A stretch of 47,372 bases of DNA from Acidobacteriota bacterium. Lineage in GTDB: Bacteria; Acidobacteriota; Terriglobia; Bryobacterales; Bryobacteraceae. The position numbers and the translations under genes are program-made. The stretch covers positions 1-47,372 of the forward strand of contig JANXXI010000321.1 of assembly GCA_025350695.1 (NCBI GenBank). The letters are read 5' to 3'. The notes beneath the pieces are model-generated. The model made no database searches. It was given only the letters and a program-made list of their open reading frames with translations, and had not been told where the DNA came from. Within the stretch, counting starts at the first letter, position 1; each line of letters starts with the position of its first letter. Of this stretch, positions 32,672-41,561 are shown in pieces.

Positions 32672-34687
32672 TTAGTTACGATTCTTAGCTAAACGGCTCT
32701 TGGCGCGTTCCAGCTTCTTCTGAATGCCGGTAATGTCAACACCTTCGCGTTCGCTGGGACCGGCAGCTTCCCAGGCCCTCACCGATTTTTCCCAGGAGTT
32801 GACAGCATCCTTCATCTTTTCCTGTTTGAAGTAAACCTCGGCCAGATGATCGTAAATCGTCGCGTCTTTAGGTTGCCGTTCCACAGCCTTCTTAAGGTTG
32901 TCCTCAGCTTCTTCGTACTTACCCTGGCGGAAGGCAAGCCAGCCCATCGAATCAAGGTAGGCGCCATTGCCTGGATCCAGTTCAAGGGCCTTCGTAATGA
33001 GTTGACGGGCCTCGGGAAGGTGCAGGTTGCGGTCCGCGAACATGTAGCCCAGATAGTTCATGGCATTATGGTTCTGCGGGTTCATCTCAAGCACTTTGCG
33101 GAATTCAGACTCTGCTTGATCGTACTTCTTCTGCTTCTCGAACATGGCGGCGCGCGTAAAAACCACGCCCTCCTTTTCTTCTTTCGATGTGCTGAGCTTT
33201 TCGGCCTGATCAATCGACTTAGCCATCTCCGGATAGTTCTTCGCGCGATCGTAAACCTGAGCAATGCTCAGATATGTGTCGCGATCCGTTGGTTTTCCGT
33301 CAAGTAATGTCTTCAACGAATTGACAGCATCTGCGGTTTTTCCAAGTTCACCAAGGGCGGATGCGCGGACAATCAGAATCATGCGGTCTTTCGGAAATTT
33401 CTTCAAAGCACTGTCCGCTTCGTCAACAGCCTTTTGATATTCCTTCGCTTGGCGGTAGGTGTCGACGATCTGCGCTGAAGAACGAGAGCCAAGCGTCGTA
33501 TCCAAATCCCCCAACAAACGGAAAGTATCCACGGCCTTGGCAGTCTGCTCGCTTTGACGATACAACAGCCCAAGCCTTTCAAGCAGATTGGCGCGAGTAG
33601 CCCGCTCGGGCGCAGTGTAGGTCTTCTTCTGGGTCGCGATGAGGATATCTTTCAAGGAACTGATCGCTTCGGCCGTCTTGCCCTGGGCGTCGTATAAGTT
33701 CACTTCGTTGTAGCGAATTTCCAGATTACCCGGTTCGATGGACTTGGCATTGTTTTGCATCTCCCAGGCTTTGTCGAAATTGTTTTGCTGCCTATAGATT
33801 TGCGAGAGCCGCAAGCGAGAGCCGATGTCTTTAGGGTCTTCTTGAATGAGTTGCTCAAACACCTTGCGAGCGTCATCGATTTGATCGCCCATCAACAACG
33901 CGCCAGCCATCTGGCGCTTGATTTCGTCGTTATCAGGCTGCAGCTCAAGCGCTTTTTTATAGGTTTCGGCGGCCAGCTTGTAATCGTGCATCTGCTCGTA
34001 GGAGCTAGCCAGCGCCGTCAGGGTCCGCATGGACGGATTTTTGTCCGTGACGCGCCTAAGTATTTCCGAAGCGCGAGCTGTATCGCCCAAATCGCCATAG
34101 ACAAGAGCAAGGCCGGTTAACGCGTCCTCGTTGTCGGCATCGATTTCCAACGCCTTCTTAAATGCCTTTTCCGATTCCACCGAGTTGGTGCTCATCTTCT
34201 GGAGCCGGCCGAGCATGATCCAGCTTTCAGTGTCCTTCGGCTCCTGTTCGGTGATCTTTGTATATTGCTCAATAGAATTCTTGAGCATCGTTTCGTTCAC
34301 CTGACGGCTTTGGGGATCCCCAATCAAGCGAGTATAGATGCGCCCAAGAATGCGGCGCGGCAACAAGTCCTGCGGATTAGCCTTAAGCGCATCTTCGGCT
34401 TCGCGAATAGCATCCCTGGTGCGGCCCCCTTGGACGTAAAGGTCGGAGATGTCCTCAGTGATGAAGGTGGCGTTCGGATCAGCCTTCAGCACAGACTTGA
34501 AATGGTCTATAGCTTTGTTGACGTATTCGCCCTTGTTGCCGTAGGCGCCTGCCAATTCCGTATAGACACGTCCCATCGCGTAGTTGTAAAAGGCAGCAGC
34601 GCGATCTTGTTCTTTTTTGTCCGGCTGCGCCATTAAGCACGAGCACGTCAAAGTTACAGCCAGAGCAGTTTTGCCAAAACGGATCAT
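32672..34687 (-). CDS. Exported tetratricopeptide (TPR) repeat protein
   Basis: A 671-residue protein with a signal peptide or lipoprotein-like start (MIRFGKTALAVTLTCSCLMAQ) and TPR units over nearly its whole length. Examples are 'YTKITEQEPKDTESWIMLGRLQ', 'KALEIDADNEDALTGLALVYGDLGD', 'KALELQPDNDEIKRQMAGALL' and 'FRKVLEMNPQNHNAMNYLGYMFADR'. TPR superhelices bind other proteins, so it is probably a scaffold in the periplasm or at the outer membrane. A cysteine at 15-17 could serve as a lipobox, but 'LTCSCLMA' is not a clean one. First gene of the TPR/DUF4920/phosphatase unit; divergent from miaA. Confidence 0.9.
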   Translation of the reverse strand: MIRFGKTALAVTLTCSCLMAQPDKKEQDRAAAFYNYAMGRVYTELAGAYGNKGEYVNKAIDHFKSVLKADPNATFITEDISDLYVQGGRTRDAIREAEDALKANPQDLLPRRILGRIYTRLIGDPQSRQVNETMLKNSIEQYTKITEQEPKDTESWIMLGRLQKMSTNSVESEKAFKKALEIDADNEDALTGLALVYGDLGDTARASEILRRVTDKNPSMRTLTALASSYEQMHDYKLAAETYKKALELQPDNDEIKRQMAGALLMGDQIDDARKVFEQLIQEDPKDIGSRLRLSQIYRQQNNFDKAWEMQNNAKSIEPGNLEIRYNEVNLYDAQGKTAEAISSLKDILIATQKKTYTAPERATRANLLERLGLLYRQSEQTAKAVDTFRLLGDLDTTLGSRSSAQIVDTYRQAKEYQKAVDEADSALKKFPKDRMILIVRASALGELGKTADAVNSLKTLLDGKPTDRDTYLSIAQVYDRAKNYPEMAKSIDQAEKLSTSKEEKEGVVFTRAAMFEKQKKYDQAESEFRKVLEMNPQNHNAMNYLGYMFADRNLHLPEARQLITKALELDPGNGAYLDSMGWLAFRQGKYEEAEDNLKKAVERQPKDATIYDHLAEVYFKQEKMKDAVNSWEKSVRAWEAAGPSEREGVDITGIQKKLERAKSRLAKNRN

Positions 34688-34796
34688 CAGACCCTTACCT
34701 TCCTCAACCAGTTCCTGGGTTTGCCACAGGTCCGGACGATTTCAATTCTATTTCAGTATACTTCGTCGGCGAACATCCGTTTGCTAGCCTAGTGGT

Positions 34797-35732
34797 TTGA
34801 CGGACCGCCTACATCCTTTGGTTACCATCGTTGGCCCCACCGGCTCTGGAAAAAGCGACCTAGCCTTGAGCGTCGCCCAACAGTTTGATGGAGAAATTAT
34901 TAACTGCGACTCCATTCAATTATTCCGGCATTTCAATATCGGCACCGCTAAACTCAGCCTGGCGGAACGCCAAGGCATTCCTCATCATTTGATTGATACC
35001 TTCAATCCAGACGTATTGATGACCGCCGGTGAGTACGCCCGATTCGCGCGTCCCTTGTTAAAAAACATCTCTGATCGACAAAAGTTGCCCGTTTTGTGCG
35101 GCGGAACCGGGTTCTACATTAAAGCTTTGTTTGAAGGACTGTCCCCGAGTCCGGAGCGCGACGAAGCACTCCGGTCAAAGCTCACAGTTCGAGAGGCGCG
35201 ACGCCCCGGGTCCCTGCACCGCCTGCTGTGGCGATTGGATCTTTCGGCTGCGCGGAGAATTCAACCCGCGGACGTCAACAAAACTATTCGAGCTTTGGAG
35301 ATTCGGATCTTGGGCGGAAGAGCCGGCGCTGAACAGATGGCCGGCAAGCAGGACCGGCTGGAAGGTTACCGAATCCTAAAGATTGGCTTGCATCCGCCCC
35401 GGAAGTTGCTGTGCGACAAAATCAATGCCCGGTCCATACGGATGTTCCACAGCGGATTGATTGAGGAGGTGAAGGGAATTTTGGCTCTCGGCTACCCCGC
35501 AACCTTGAAACCATTTGAATCGATCGGTTACCGCGAGGCGATGAGGCACTTAAGCGGCGAGACTGGTTTAGAAGCTGCGATTGAAGAAACCCAGATCCAC
35601 AGCCGCCAATATGCTAAGCGTCAGGTAACCTGGTTCCGGCGCGATCCGGAAATTGTGTGGATCCATGAATTTGGTTCCAGCCCCGAGGCCCTAGGCCAAG
35701 CCAAGGATTTGGTCAGAACTTTTCTTAAATAA
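34797..35732 (+). CDS. miaA: tRNA dimethylallyltransferase MiaA
   Basis: A 311-residue enzyme that transfers a dimethylallyl group to A37 of tRNAs reading UNN codons. Motifs are P-loop GPTGSGKSD (13-21), 'EIINCDSIQLFRHFNIGTAK' (catalytic Asp region), 'GIPHHLIDTFNPDVLMTAGEYARFA', 'PVLCGGTGFYIKALFEGL', 'DVNKTIRALEI' and 'QIHSRQYAKRQVTWFRRDP'. TTG at 34797 is the start; the codon two before it in frame is a stop-limited GTG, so no earlier start exists. Unlike many genomes, hfq does not follow; a small secreted protein does. Confidence 0.96.
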   Translation: MTDRLHPLVTIVGPTGSGKSDLALSVAQQFDGEIINCDSIQLFRHFNIGTAKLSLAERQGIPHHLIDTFNPDVLMTAGEYARFARPLLKNISDRQKLPVLCGGTGFYIKALFEGLSPSPERDEALRSKLTVREARRPGSLHRLLWRLDLSAARRIQPADVNKTIRALEIRILGGRAGAEQMAGKQDRLEGYRILKIGLHPPRKLLCDKINARSIRMFHSGLIEEVKGILALGYPATLKPFESIGYREAMRHLSGETGLEAAIEETQIHSRQYAKRQVTWFRRDPEIVWIHEFGSSPEALGQAKDLVRTFLK

Positions 35733-35752
35733 ACAAAATCTTTTTTCGCGGA

Positions 35753-35883
35753 ACGAATCCTGGGTTGGTTCGTATTCTTCTACAACAGGGCAAGCTGAAA
35801 CAGGCAATCCGAGGGGATTGCTAGTTTAGCGGCCCAACCCAAAATCGAAAGCTTATTTGCACTGGCCCGAGGCCTCTCTCGGG
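35753..35883 (+). promoter_or_regulatory. Structured leader RNA candidate upstream of small secreted protein
   Basis: Three local hairpins: ACGAATC/GGTTCGT (35753-35773, one wobble), GCAATCC-GAGG-GGATTGC (35804-35821, perfect), and CCCGAG-GCCTCT-CTCGGG (35866-35883, perfect). The last sits just before the TAAGGAG ribosome site. A longer-range helix TGGGTTGG (35761-35768)/CCAACCCA (35834-35841) could enclose the middle hairpin and would compete with the first. The density of pairing in a 172-nt gap suggests a regulatory leader or small RNA; no known family was recognised. Confidence 0.45.
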
Positions 35884-35904
35884 TCCGTAAGGAGAACTCT
35901 GTTT

Positions 35905-36240
35905 ATGAAGAAGATTCTGTTACTCTGCGCCACCCTGACAATGGCATTTGCCGGCGCATCCACTCATCGCATTGTGTTTTACGAAGACGCAACTATTAAC
36001 GGCAAGGAAGTCAAGGCCGGTGAATACAAGATGGAAATTGATGGCGATAAGGTTTCCATTAAGAAGGGCAAAACCTCCGTCGACGCCACCGCGAAAGTCG
36101 AGAACGTCGGCAGCAAATTCTCCACCACAACTGTGCGTTACGGGACCGAAGCCGGGAAGTACAAGATTCAGGAAATCCGCGTCGGCGGAACCGATATCAA
36201 ATTGGTGGTCAACGAATTCCCTGTAACCGCCGTACGCTAA
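35905..36240 (+). CDS. Small secreted protein of unknown function
   Basis: A 111-residue protein. ATG at 35905 follows TAAGGAGAACTCTGTTT, so the frame upstream to 35857 is not used. The signal peptide MKKILLLCATLTMAFAGAS is followed by a compact, lysine-rich, probably all-beta domain ('HRIVFYEDATINGKEVKAGEYKMEIDGDKVSIKKGK', 'KFSTTTVRYGTEAGKYKIQEIRVGGTDIKLVVNE'). Similar short exported proteins are common in Acidobacteriota, but I do not recognise a function. It stands alone, with a structured leader before it and a terminator after it, so it is likely a separate, well-expressed transcript. Confidence 0.88.
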   Translation: MKKILLLCATLTMAFAGASTHRIVFYEDATINGKEVKAGEYKMEIDGDKVSIKKGKTSVDATAKVENVGSKFSTTTVRYGTEAGKYKIQEIRVGGTDIKLVVNEFPVTAVR

Positions 36241-36260
36241 GAGGATGCCGTAAAGAGAAT

Positions 36261-36290
36261 GCCCGGCTCACAGTGTGCGCCGGGTTTTTG
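36261..36290 (+). terminator. Rho-independent terminator after small secreted protein gene
   Basis: CCCGGC (36262-36267), an 11-nt loop, GCCGGG (36279-36284), followed by TTTTTG. It starts 21 nt after the stop at 36240 and is a standard intrinsic terminator. Confidence 0.85.
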
Positions 36291-36462
36291 TTGGGCCGAA
36301 GATTCTTCGACGGGCGGCCTCAAATCCCAATACACTAACCTGCTTCCTGATCGTTCGCTGGGGGTATTCCCATCGCAACGAAAACAACGACGCCCCATCC
36401 GGGTTGGAATCCGCTTGAAAACGCAAAGCCCACACAATGTTAATATACAAGTGGGAGATTAT

Positions 36463-36726
36463 ATGAATACTCGAACCCATGTTGTAATACCCAAAGCACT
36501 CGTGAATGAAATCGACGTACTTGTGGGCAAGCGTGGCCGAAGCATGTTCATAACGAATGCCGCCGAGAAAGAACTGCTCAGGCTGCGGCAGTCTGCTGCA
36601 TTGAAAGCGGCGGCTGGCGCTTGGTCTAAAGCGGATCATCCTGAATTGAAGAATGGTGTGGAGGCGTACGTCAGAGGATTGCGCCGCGAAAGTGAAGTTC
36701 GTTTCAAAAAACAGCAAGTGGGTTGA
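36463..36726 (+). CDS. vapB: VapB-type antitoxin
   Basis: An 87-residue protein starting MNTRTHVVIPKALVNEIDVLVGKRGRSMFITNAAEKELLRLR, a ribbon-helix-helix N-terminus (beta strand 'THVVIP', two helices) for DNA binding. A C-terminal tail ('WSKADHPELKNGVEAYVRGLRRESEVRFKKQ') would block the toxin. ATG 36463 follows GTGGGAG; the open frame extending back to 36259 passes through the terminator of the previous gene and is not used. One base separates it from the vapC start. AT-rich sequence just upstream (TTAATATAC...ATTATATG) may be the auto-repression site. Confidence 0.88.
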   Translation: MNTRTHVVIPKALVNEIDVLVGKRGRSMFITNAAEKELLRLRQSAALKAAAGAWSKADHPELKNGVEAYVRGLRRESEVRFKKQQVG

Positions 36727-36727
36727 A

Positions 36728-37111
36728 TTGGCGCTTTATTTATTGGATACGAACGTCCTAATCAACGTCCTGCGCGGAAAGTCCGAAGCGATTCACTTTC
36801 TGGAGCGCGCCTTAGACTCAGAAAATATCCTGGCATGTTGCGCCATTACAGTAGCCGAAGTCAGGGCTGGCCTAAGAATAGGAGAAGAAGCGGCGACTTC
36901 CGATTTTCTAAGGAGCCTGAAGTTCGTGGAATGTTCAAGATCGGCGTCTGAATTGGCGGGAGACATGAAAAACCATTGGCGTTCCAAGGGCCGGACCATC
37001 GAAATGGCGGATGCTTTGATCGCCGCCATTGCGGTTTCGAATCACTGTGTCCTGATCACAGGCAATCTCAAGGACTTCCCGATGTCCGGGCTCGAAGTGC
37101 GTTCTATCTAG
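36728..37111 (+). CDS. vapC: VapC-type PIN-domain ribonuclease toxin
   Basis: A 127-residue PIN toxin from a TTG at 36728, one base after the VapB stop; longer in-frame forms would overlap the antitoxin. Catalytic acidic residues are visible: D7 in 'LYLLDTNVLI', E44 in 'TVAEVRAGL', D95 in 'IEMADALIAAIAV', and a fourth position N113/D116 in 'TGNLKDF'. VapC toxins cut RNA, often initiator tRNA. The gene is intact, unlike the decayed PIN gene at 23402-23732, to which it is not especially similar. Confidence 0.92.
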   Translation: MALYLLDTNVLINVLRGKSEAIHFLERALDSENILACCAITVAEVRAGLRIGEEAATSDFLRSLKFVECSRSASELAGDMKNHWRSKGRTIEMADALIAAIAVSNHCVLITGNLKDFPMSGLEVRSI

Positions 37112-37152
37112 TCCCACTCAACGAATCCGCCCCGGCCGTCGTCTAAGTCATA

Positions 37153-37788
37153 GTGTGGCGTTGCTTTCCAAGCTTACTGTGTCTCCTCCAATTGCTCCCC
37201 GGGCAGGAGCTTCGTCCTGCCCTGACGGGGATCGAAAAACGGTATAACTCTATAACATCATTGGAGTTAGACTTCGATCAGACCTACATTGGGGGAATCG
37301 GCGTACAATCACGACGCTCCGAATCCGGTCACCTGTTCCTCCGCAAGCCAGGCCGTATGCGCTGGAACTACGCCAAACCACCAGGCAAATTCTTTTTAAG
37401 CGACGGCAAATTCTTCTACTTTTATTCACCTTCGACCAAGCAAGTTGAGAAGACCAAACTGAAAGAAGCTGATGATATGCGCGTCCCACTTGCATTTCTC
37501 ATCGGTAAGCTCGACTTCGACCGCGATTTTGATCGCTTTGAATACTCGAAAACCGCCGACGGGCTCAACGTTAAAGCGCACCCCAAGAATTTCGAGAAAT
37601 CGGCGTATCGGGAAGTGGTTTTCCTGGTGGATGAACAGTTTACCATCCGCAAGTTAACCGTAACCGGGCAAGATTCTTCGGTAATGTCCTTCCAATTCAG
37701 GAACGAACTCCGAAATAAGACGCAACCTGCCGATCTATTTGAGATGAAGCTTCCCGCTGGAGCAGAGCTAGTGGAGGCTACGCGCTAA
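37153..37788 (+). CDS. lolA: LolA-like outer-membrane lipoprotein carrier protein
   Basis: A 211-residue protein with a short signal peptide (MWRCFPSLLCLLQLLPGQ; GTG start at 37153) and the LolA fold pattern: 'YNSITSLELDFDQTYIGG', 'ESGHLFLRKPGRMRWNYAKPPGKFFLSDGKFFYFYSPSTKQVEK', and 'VVFLVDEQFTIRKLTVTGQDSSVMSFQF'. LolA shuttles lipoproteins through the periplasm from LolCDE to the outer membrane. It ends one base before the start of the GspF/PilC-like gene, so it is in the same transcript as the secretion/pilus cluster. Confidence 0.92.
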   Translation: MWRCFPSLLCLLQLLPGQELRPALTGIEKRYNSITSLELDFDQTYIGGIGVQSRRSESGHLFLRKPGRMRWNYAKPPGKFFLSDGKFFYFYSPSTKQVEKTKLKEADDMRVPLAFLIGKLDFDRDFDRFEYSKTADGLNVKAHPKNFEKSAYREVVFLVDEQFTIRKLTVTGQDSSVMSFQFRNELRNKTQPADLFEMKLPAGAELVEATR

Positions 37789-37789
37789 A

Positions 37790-39013
37790 ATGCCCGAGTT
37801 CATTCTAAAGTACGCCGACGCCCGCGGCCAGATCCACCAACAGGTGGCCGAAGCCGCCAGCGAAAACGATCTGCGGGAAAAGTACAATGAAAAAGGCTTC
37901 CTTATCTATTCGGTGAAGCCCAAGAACCGCGCCAAAGCTATTAGCAACATCAATATCGGCTCGTCTGACAAGAAAAAGAAGATCAATCTGGAAAAGTTCC
38001 TGATCTTCAATCAGCAGTTCGTTACTTTGATCCGAGCCGGTCTGCCTATCTTGAAGTCTCTCGACCTGTTGTCGGAAAGGTTGACGGACGAAAAACTCAG
38101 CCCATACGTCAAAACGGTCCGCGACGAAGTGAAAAACGGCGCATTGCTTTCCGACGCCTTCGCCCGTCCCGGCGCCTTTCCGGCCATCTACGTCACCTCG
38201 ATCATGGCCGGCGAAAAAAGCGGCGCCTTGGTTGAGGTTCTGGATCGCTACATCACTTATCAGAAGCTGAACTTGGCCGTGAAGAAAAAGATCATGGTGT
38301 CGTTGATCTACCCAGTTTTGCTGATCATCCTCGTGATTCTATTGATCCTTTTTCTGGTCACCTACGTGGTGCCCAACTTCGCCGAACTCTACAACAGCAT
38401 GAACGCGCAGTTGCCGGCCATTACGCAAATCCTGATCGCAGTTGGCACCACGGCTAAAGATTACATTCTGGTCGCCTTTGCGGGGTTGATAGTCGCCTCA
38501 GTCGCTTTCTACTTTTGGGCCAAGACTGAAGCCGCCCAGCCGACGCTCGACAAGATCCGTCTACACACCCCACTTTTCGGGGAAATCTGGATTAAGTATC
38601 AGGTGGCGCAATTTGCGCGCGTACTTTCCACATTGCTGATAGGCGGCATCCCTCTCGTACAGGCCCTTGAAACGGCCGGCGAATCGGTTGGGGCATCGTT
38701 GATCAAACGGTCGCTTGAAAAGGTCCGCAAATCGGTAAGAGAAGGGCAAACGTTATACGCCTCGATCAAAGACACAGGCATTTTCCCGGGCCTCGCCGTG
38801 GACATGATCGAAGTCGGCGAATCAACCGGCGCGTTACCGGCCATGCTCGGCTCGGTCGCCGAGTTCTACGAAGACGACGTACAGGTTCGCATGCAGGCCC
38901 TGCTCTCGTTGATCGAACCGGCAATCATGATTTTTATGGGTATTTTTGTGGCTTTCGTGTTGGTGGCGCTCTATCTGCCCATCTTCTCGCTGGCCGATCA
39001 TATGGGAGGCTGA
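37790..39013 (+). CDS. Type II secretion/type IV pilus inner-membrane platform protein (GspF/PilC)
   Basis: A 407-residue platform protein: an N-terminal cytoplasmic segment ('FILKYADARGQIHQQVAEAAS') and two GspF domains (about 70-190 and 270-395; 'FNQQFVTLIRAGLPILKSLDLLSERL', 'QFARVLSTLLIGGIPLVQALETAGESVG'). Each is followed by hydrophobic segments ('VSLIYPVLLIILVILLILFLVTYVVP', 'IMIFMGIFVAFVLVALYLPIF'). It couples the ATPase to pilin insertion. It lies before the ATPase gene, the reverse of the commonest pilB-pilT-pilC order, and ends 10 nt before that gene's start. Confidence 0.95.
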   Translation: MPEFILKYADARGQIHQQVAEAASENDLREKYNEKGFLIYSVKPKNRAKAISNINIGSSDKKKKINLEKFLIFNQQFVTLIRAGLPILKSLDLLSERLTDEKLSPYVKTVRDEVKNGALLSDAFARPGAFPAIYVTSIMAGEKSGALVEVLDRYITYQKLNLAVKKKIMVSLIYPVLLIILVILLILFLVTYVVPNFAELYNSMNAQLPAITQILIAVGTTAKDYILVAFAGLIVASVAFYFWAKTEAAQPTLDKIRLHTPLFGEIWIKYQVAQFARVLSTLLIGGIPLVQALETAGESVGASLIKRSLEKVRKSVREGQTLYASIKDTGIFPGLAVDMIEVGESTGALPAMLGSVAEFYEDDVQVRMQALLSLIEPAIMIFMGIFVAFVLVALYLPIFSLADHMGG

Positions 39014-39023
39014 TCGAAACACC

Positions 39024-40649
39024 ATGGCGACAATTGATCGAATACGGCTGGTGGATCCGGCCTCCGAACAAGCAAACGCGGAGAGTCTGGCGCGGCGCTA
39101 CCGCTGTGAATTTATCGACCTCAAGGAGGGCAAGCTCGATCACGAACTGTTACGCCTTGTGCCGGTCGATATGATGTTCCGCTACAACTTCGTGCCGGTG
39201 GCCGAAGTGGATGGCGTGCTTGAAGTAGCGGTTGCCGACCCGCGCAACTTAAACCTGATCGACGAACTCACCATGCTGCTGCGGCGGCGGGTGAAGATCA
39301 AGGTCGCCACACTTTCGCAGATTTCGGAATTGCTCAAAAAGACCGAGCAATCCAATCGCGTGCTGGAAGAGGTCACCGAAGGTTTCGCGCTCGACGTGGT
39401 CGGCGAAGAAGACAACCCCGATGAAACGCTTTCCATCGAACGCGTCTCCGCCGGCGACAACGACATCGCTCCGGTTATCAAGCTGGTCGACACCACATTG
39501 TTCAATGCCCTCGAACGGCGCGCCAGTGATATTCACATTGAAACGCGCGACCAGGAAGTGGCCATCAAGTACCGTATCGACGGCGTGCTGCATTACGCCA
39601 TGCCGCCCATCGCCAAAGATTGGCACTCCACCATCATCAGTCGTATCAAAGTTATGAGCGAGCTCGATATCGCCGAGCGGCGCGTGCCTCAGGACGGCCG
39701 TTTCCGCGTGCGTTATAAAGGGCGCCTCATTGATTTCCGCGTCTCCATCATGCCGACGATCCATGGCGAAGACGCCGTGCTTCGCGTGTTGGATAAAGAG
39801 TCGATGAGCGAGAAGTTCTCCAAGCTCACCCTGGAAGTGGTTGGCTTCGCCGATAGCGACATCACGAAATTCCGCCGCTACATCAAAGAGCCCTATGGCA
39901 TGGTGCTCGTGACCGGACCCACCGGTTCCGGCAAAACTACCACGCTCTATGCGGCGCTGTCGGAAATCAAGAATGACGAAGACAAGATCATCACCATTGA
40001 AGACCCGGTGGAATATCAGTTGAAAGGGATCACGCAGATTCCGGTGAACGAGAAAAAGGGCCTCACCTTCGCCCGCGGCCTGCGCTCCATTTTGCGTCAC
40101 GATCCCGATAAGATCATGGTCGGCGAAATTCGCGATCAGGAAACGGCGCAAATCGCCATCAACGCCGCGCTTACCGGCCACTTGGTGTTCACCACCGTCC
40201 ACGCCAACAACGTGCTCGACGTGCTCGGACGCTTTCTCAACATGGGCGTTGAACCATACAATTTCGTCGCCGCCATGAACTGCATCCTGGCCCAAAGATT
40301 GGTTCGCGTCATTTGCGAACATTGCAAACGCCCCACCACTTACCCCGATCAGGAAATTCTCGACAGTGGCTTGAACCCTGCTGATTGGAAAGACGTCATT
40401 TTCTATGAAGGCGCGGGCTGCTTTGAATGCGGCGGCACAGGATTCCATGGCCGTACCGCGATTCACGAACTGCTCGATTTAAGCGAGCGCATCCGCGATC
40501 TGATTTTGGAAAAGCGTCCCAGCACCGAAATCAAGCGCGCCGCCAGGGAAGAAGGTATGACGTTCCTGCGCGAATCGGCCGTTGACAAAGTACGGCTGGG
40601 CATCACCACCTTGCGCGAAATTAACAAAGTGACTTTCATCGAGACCTAA
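39024..40649 (+). CDS. Assembly ATPase (GspE/PilB)
   Basis: A 541-residue ATPase; ATG at 39024 is used because the upstream extension overlaps the platform gene and is not GspE-like. An N-terminal GspE-N domain (about 1-115) is followed by the ATPase core: 'ASDIHIETRDQEVAIKYRIDGVL', Walker A GPTGSGKTT (from 298), Asp box 'IITIEDPVEYQL', Walker B 'IMVGEIRDQETAQIAINAALTGHLVFTTVHAN'. The zinc tetracysteine is 'CEHCKRP...CFECGGTGFHGRTAIHELL'. It powers pilin assembly. No PilT retraction ATPase is present here, so secretion rather than twitching is possible. Confidence 0.95.
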   Translation: MATIDRIRLVDPASEQANAESLARRYRCEFIDLKEGKLDHELLRLVPVDMMFRYNFVPVAEVDGVLEVAVADPRNLNLIDELTMLLRRRVKIKVATLSQISELLKKTEQSNRVLEEVTEGFALDVVGEEDNPDETLSIERVSAGDNDIAPVIKLVDTTLFNALERRASDIHIETRDQEVAIKYRIDGVLHYAMPPIAKDWHSTIISRIKVMSELDIAERRVPQDGRFRVRYKGRLIDFRVSIMPTIHGEDAVLRVLDKESMSEKFSKLTLEVVGFADSDITKFRRYIKEPYGMVLVTGPTGSGKTTTLYAALSEIKNDEDKIITIEDPVEYQLKGITQIPVNEKKGLTFARGLRSILRHDPDKIMVGEIRDQETAQIAINAALTGHLVFTTVHANNVLDVLGRFLNMGVEPYNFVAAMNCILAQRLVRVICEHCKRPTTYPDQEILDSGLNPADWKDVIFYEGAGCFECGGTGFHGRTAIHELLDLSERIRDLILEKRPSTEIKRAAREEGMTFLRESAVDKVRLGITTLREINKVTFIET

Positions 40650-40660
40650 AGAAGACGGAA

Positions 40661-41557
40661 ATGAGCGTGCTTACAACAATTCAACGGCTGTTCGACGATC
40701 CGCCACCCGAATATGTATTCGAGGTTGGCTCGGGCCGTCTTGCCTGGGCCCGGCGCAAATCCGGGAAATCGGCGTTCGATTCCGGCGTGCAGGAGATGGA
40801 TCAGGATGTGCTCGCCATTTCGCCGGCCCACGATAATGTACTTCGTCCCGAAGCCTTCGCGCAAGTGGTTGCTACATTTGCTCCGCCTCCTTCCCGCAAG
40901 CGACCCGGCGCGGTTCTAATTTTGCCCGATTATTGCGGCCGCATCACCGTTCTGGATTTCGACGATCTTCCAAAAGATACAAACGAGCAAGTAGCCTTAA
41001 TCAAATTTCGTTTGAAGAAAAGCGTTCCTTTCGACGTCGATCAGGCTTCCATCAGTTTCTTCCCGCAACAACGTCAGGAAGGCGGCAAGATTGAAGTAGT
41101 AGTGGCCGTGATCGCGCAGGAAATTTTAGCGCGCTACGAAGCGCCTTTTCGCGCCAGCGGCTTTTGGCCCGGACTGATCACTACCTCAACACTGGCTGCC
41201 TGCGATCTGATGCCCGCCGAAGGCATTTCGTTGTTGTTGAAACAATCTGGTGGCGTCCTCACCGCCGCTGTTTTCAGGGGGCAGATTCTGAAGATGGTGC
41301 GAACCGTCGAACTAATGGAAGTTTCTCCTGAGGAAGTAGTGCAAGTACTGCTGCCAACCATGGCGTTTTTGGAAGACGAATGGAAGATGAAGGCGGAACG
41401 CTTGGTCACCTGCGGCTTTGATCGCAACTTAGGGTTAGACGAGTATCTCCAAGCGGAGACGGGATTGCCGGTTGAGCCACTGCGCAGTCCACTAGGACTC
41501 GCCGGAGAGGCAAACGCGGGAATTCAGGGGTTCTTAACCTCGAAGGGAGCGGCATAG
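40661..41557 (+). CDS. pilM: PilM/GspL-like actin-fold protein
   Basis: A 298-residue cytoplasmic protein with weak PilM features: 'PGAVLILPDYCGRITVLDFDDLPKDTNEQVALIKFRLKKSVPFDVDQASISFF' (about 83-135) matches the PilM core, where PilM binds the N-terminus of PilN; 'KIEVVVAVIAQEILARY' follows. The N-terminal part is shorter and less typical. It follows the ATPase gene by 11 nt and precedes the PilN-like gene by 4 nt, supporting the call through gene order. Confidence 0.85.
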   Translation: MSVLTTIQRLFDDPPPEYVFEVGSGRLAWARRKSGKSAFDSGVQEMDQDVLAISPAHDNVLRPEAFAQVVATFAPPPSRKRPGAVLILPDYCGRITVLDFDDLPKDTNEQVALIKFRLKKSVPFDVDQASISFFPQQRQEGGKIEVVVAVIAQEILARYEAPFRASGFWPGLITTSTLAACDLMPAEGISLLLKQSGGVLTAAVFRGQILKMVRTVELMEVSPEEVVQVLLPTMAFLEDEWKMKAERLVTCGFDRNLGLDEYLQAETGLPVEPLRSPLGLAGEANAGIQGFLTSKGAA

Positions 41558-41561
41558 AACG

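Noticed and set aside
35733-35904. hfq or another conserved gene directly after miaA
   Set aside because: No Hfq-like sequence in any frame; the space holds hairpins and then the leader of a small secreted protein.
39249-40466. 405-codon open frame on the minus strand opposite the GspE/PilB gene
   Set aside because: It mirrors the codon bias of the real ATPase gene, is His/Asp/Glu-rich without any recognisable domain, and lies wholly inside a gene with complete ATPase motifs.
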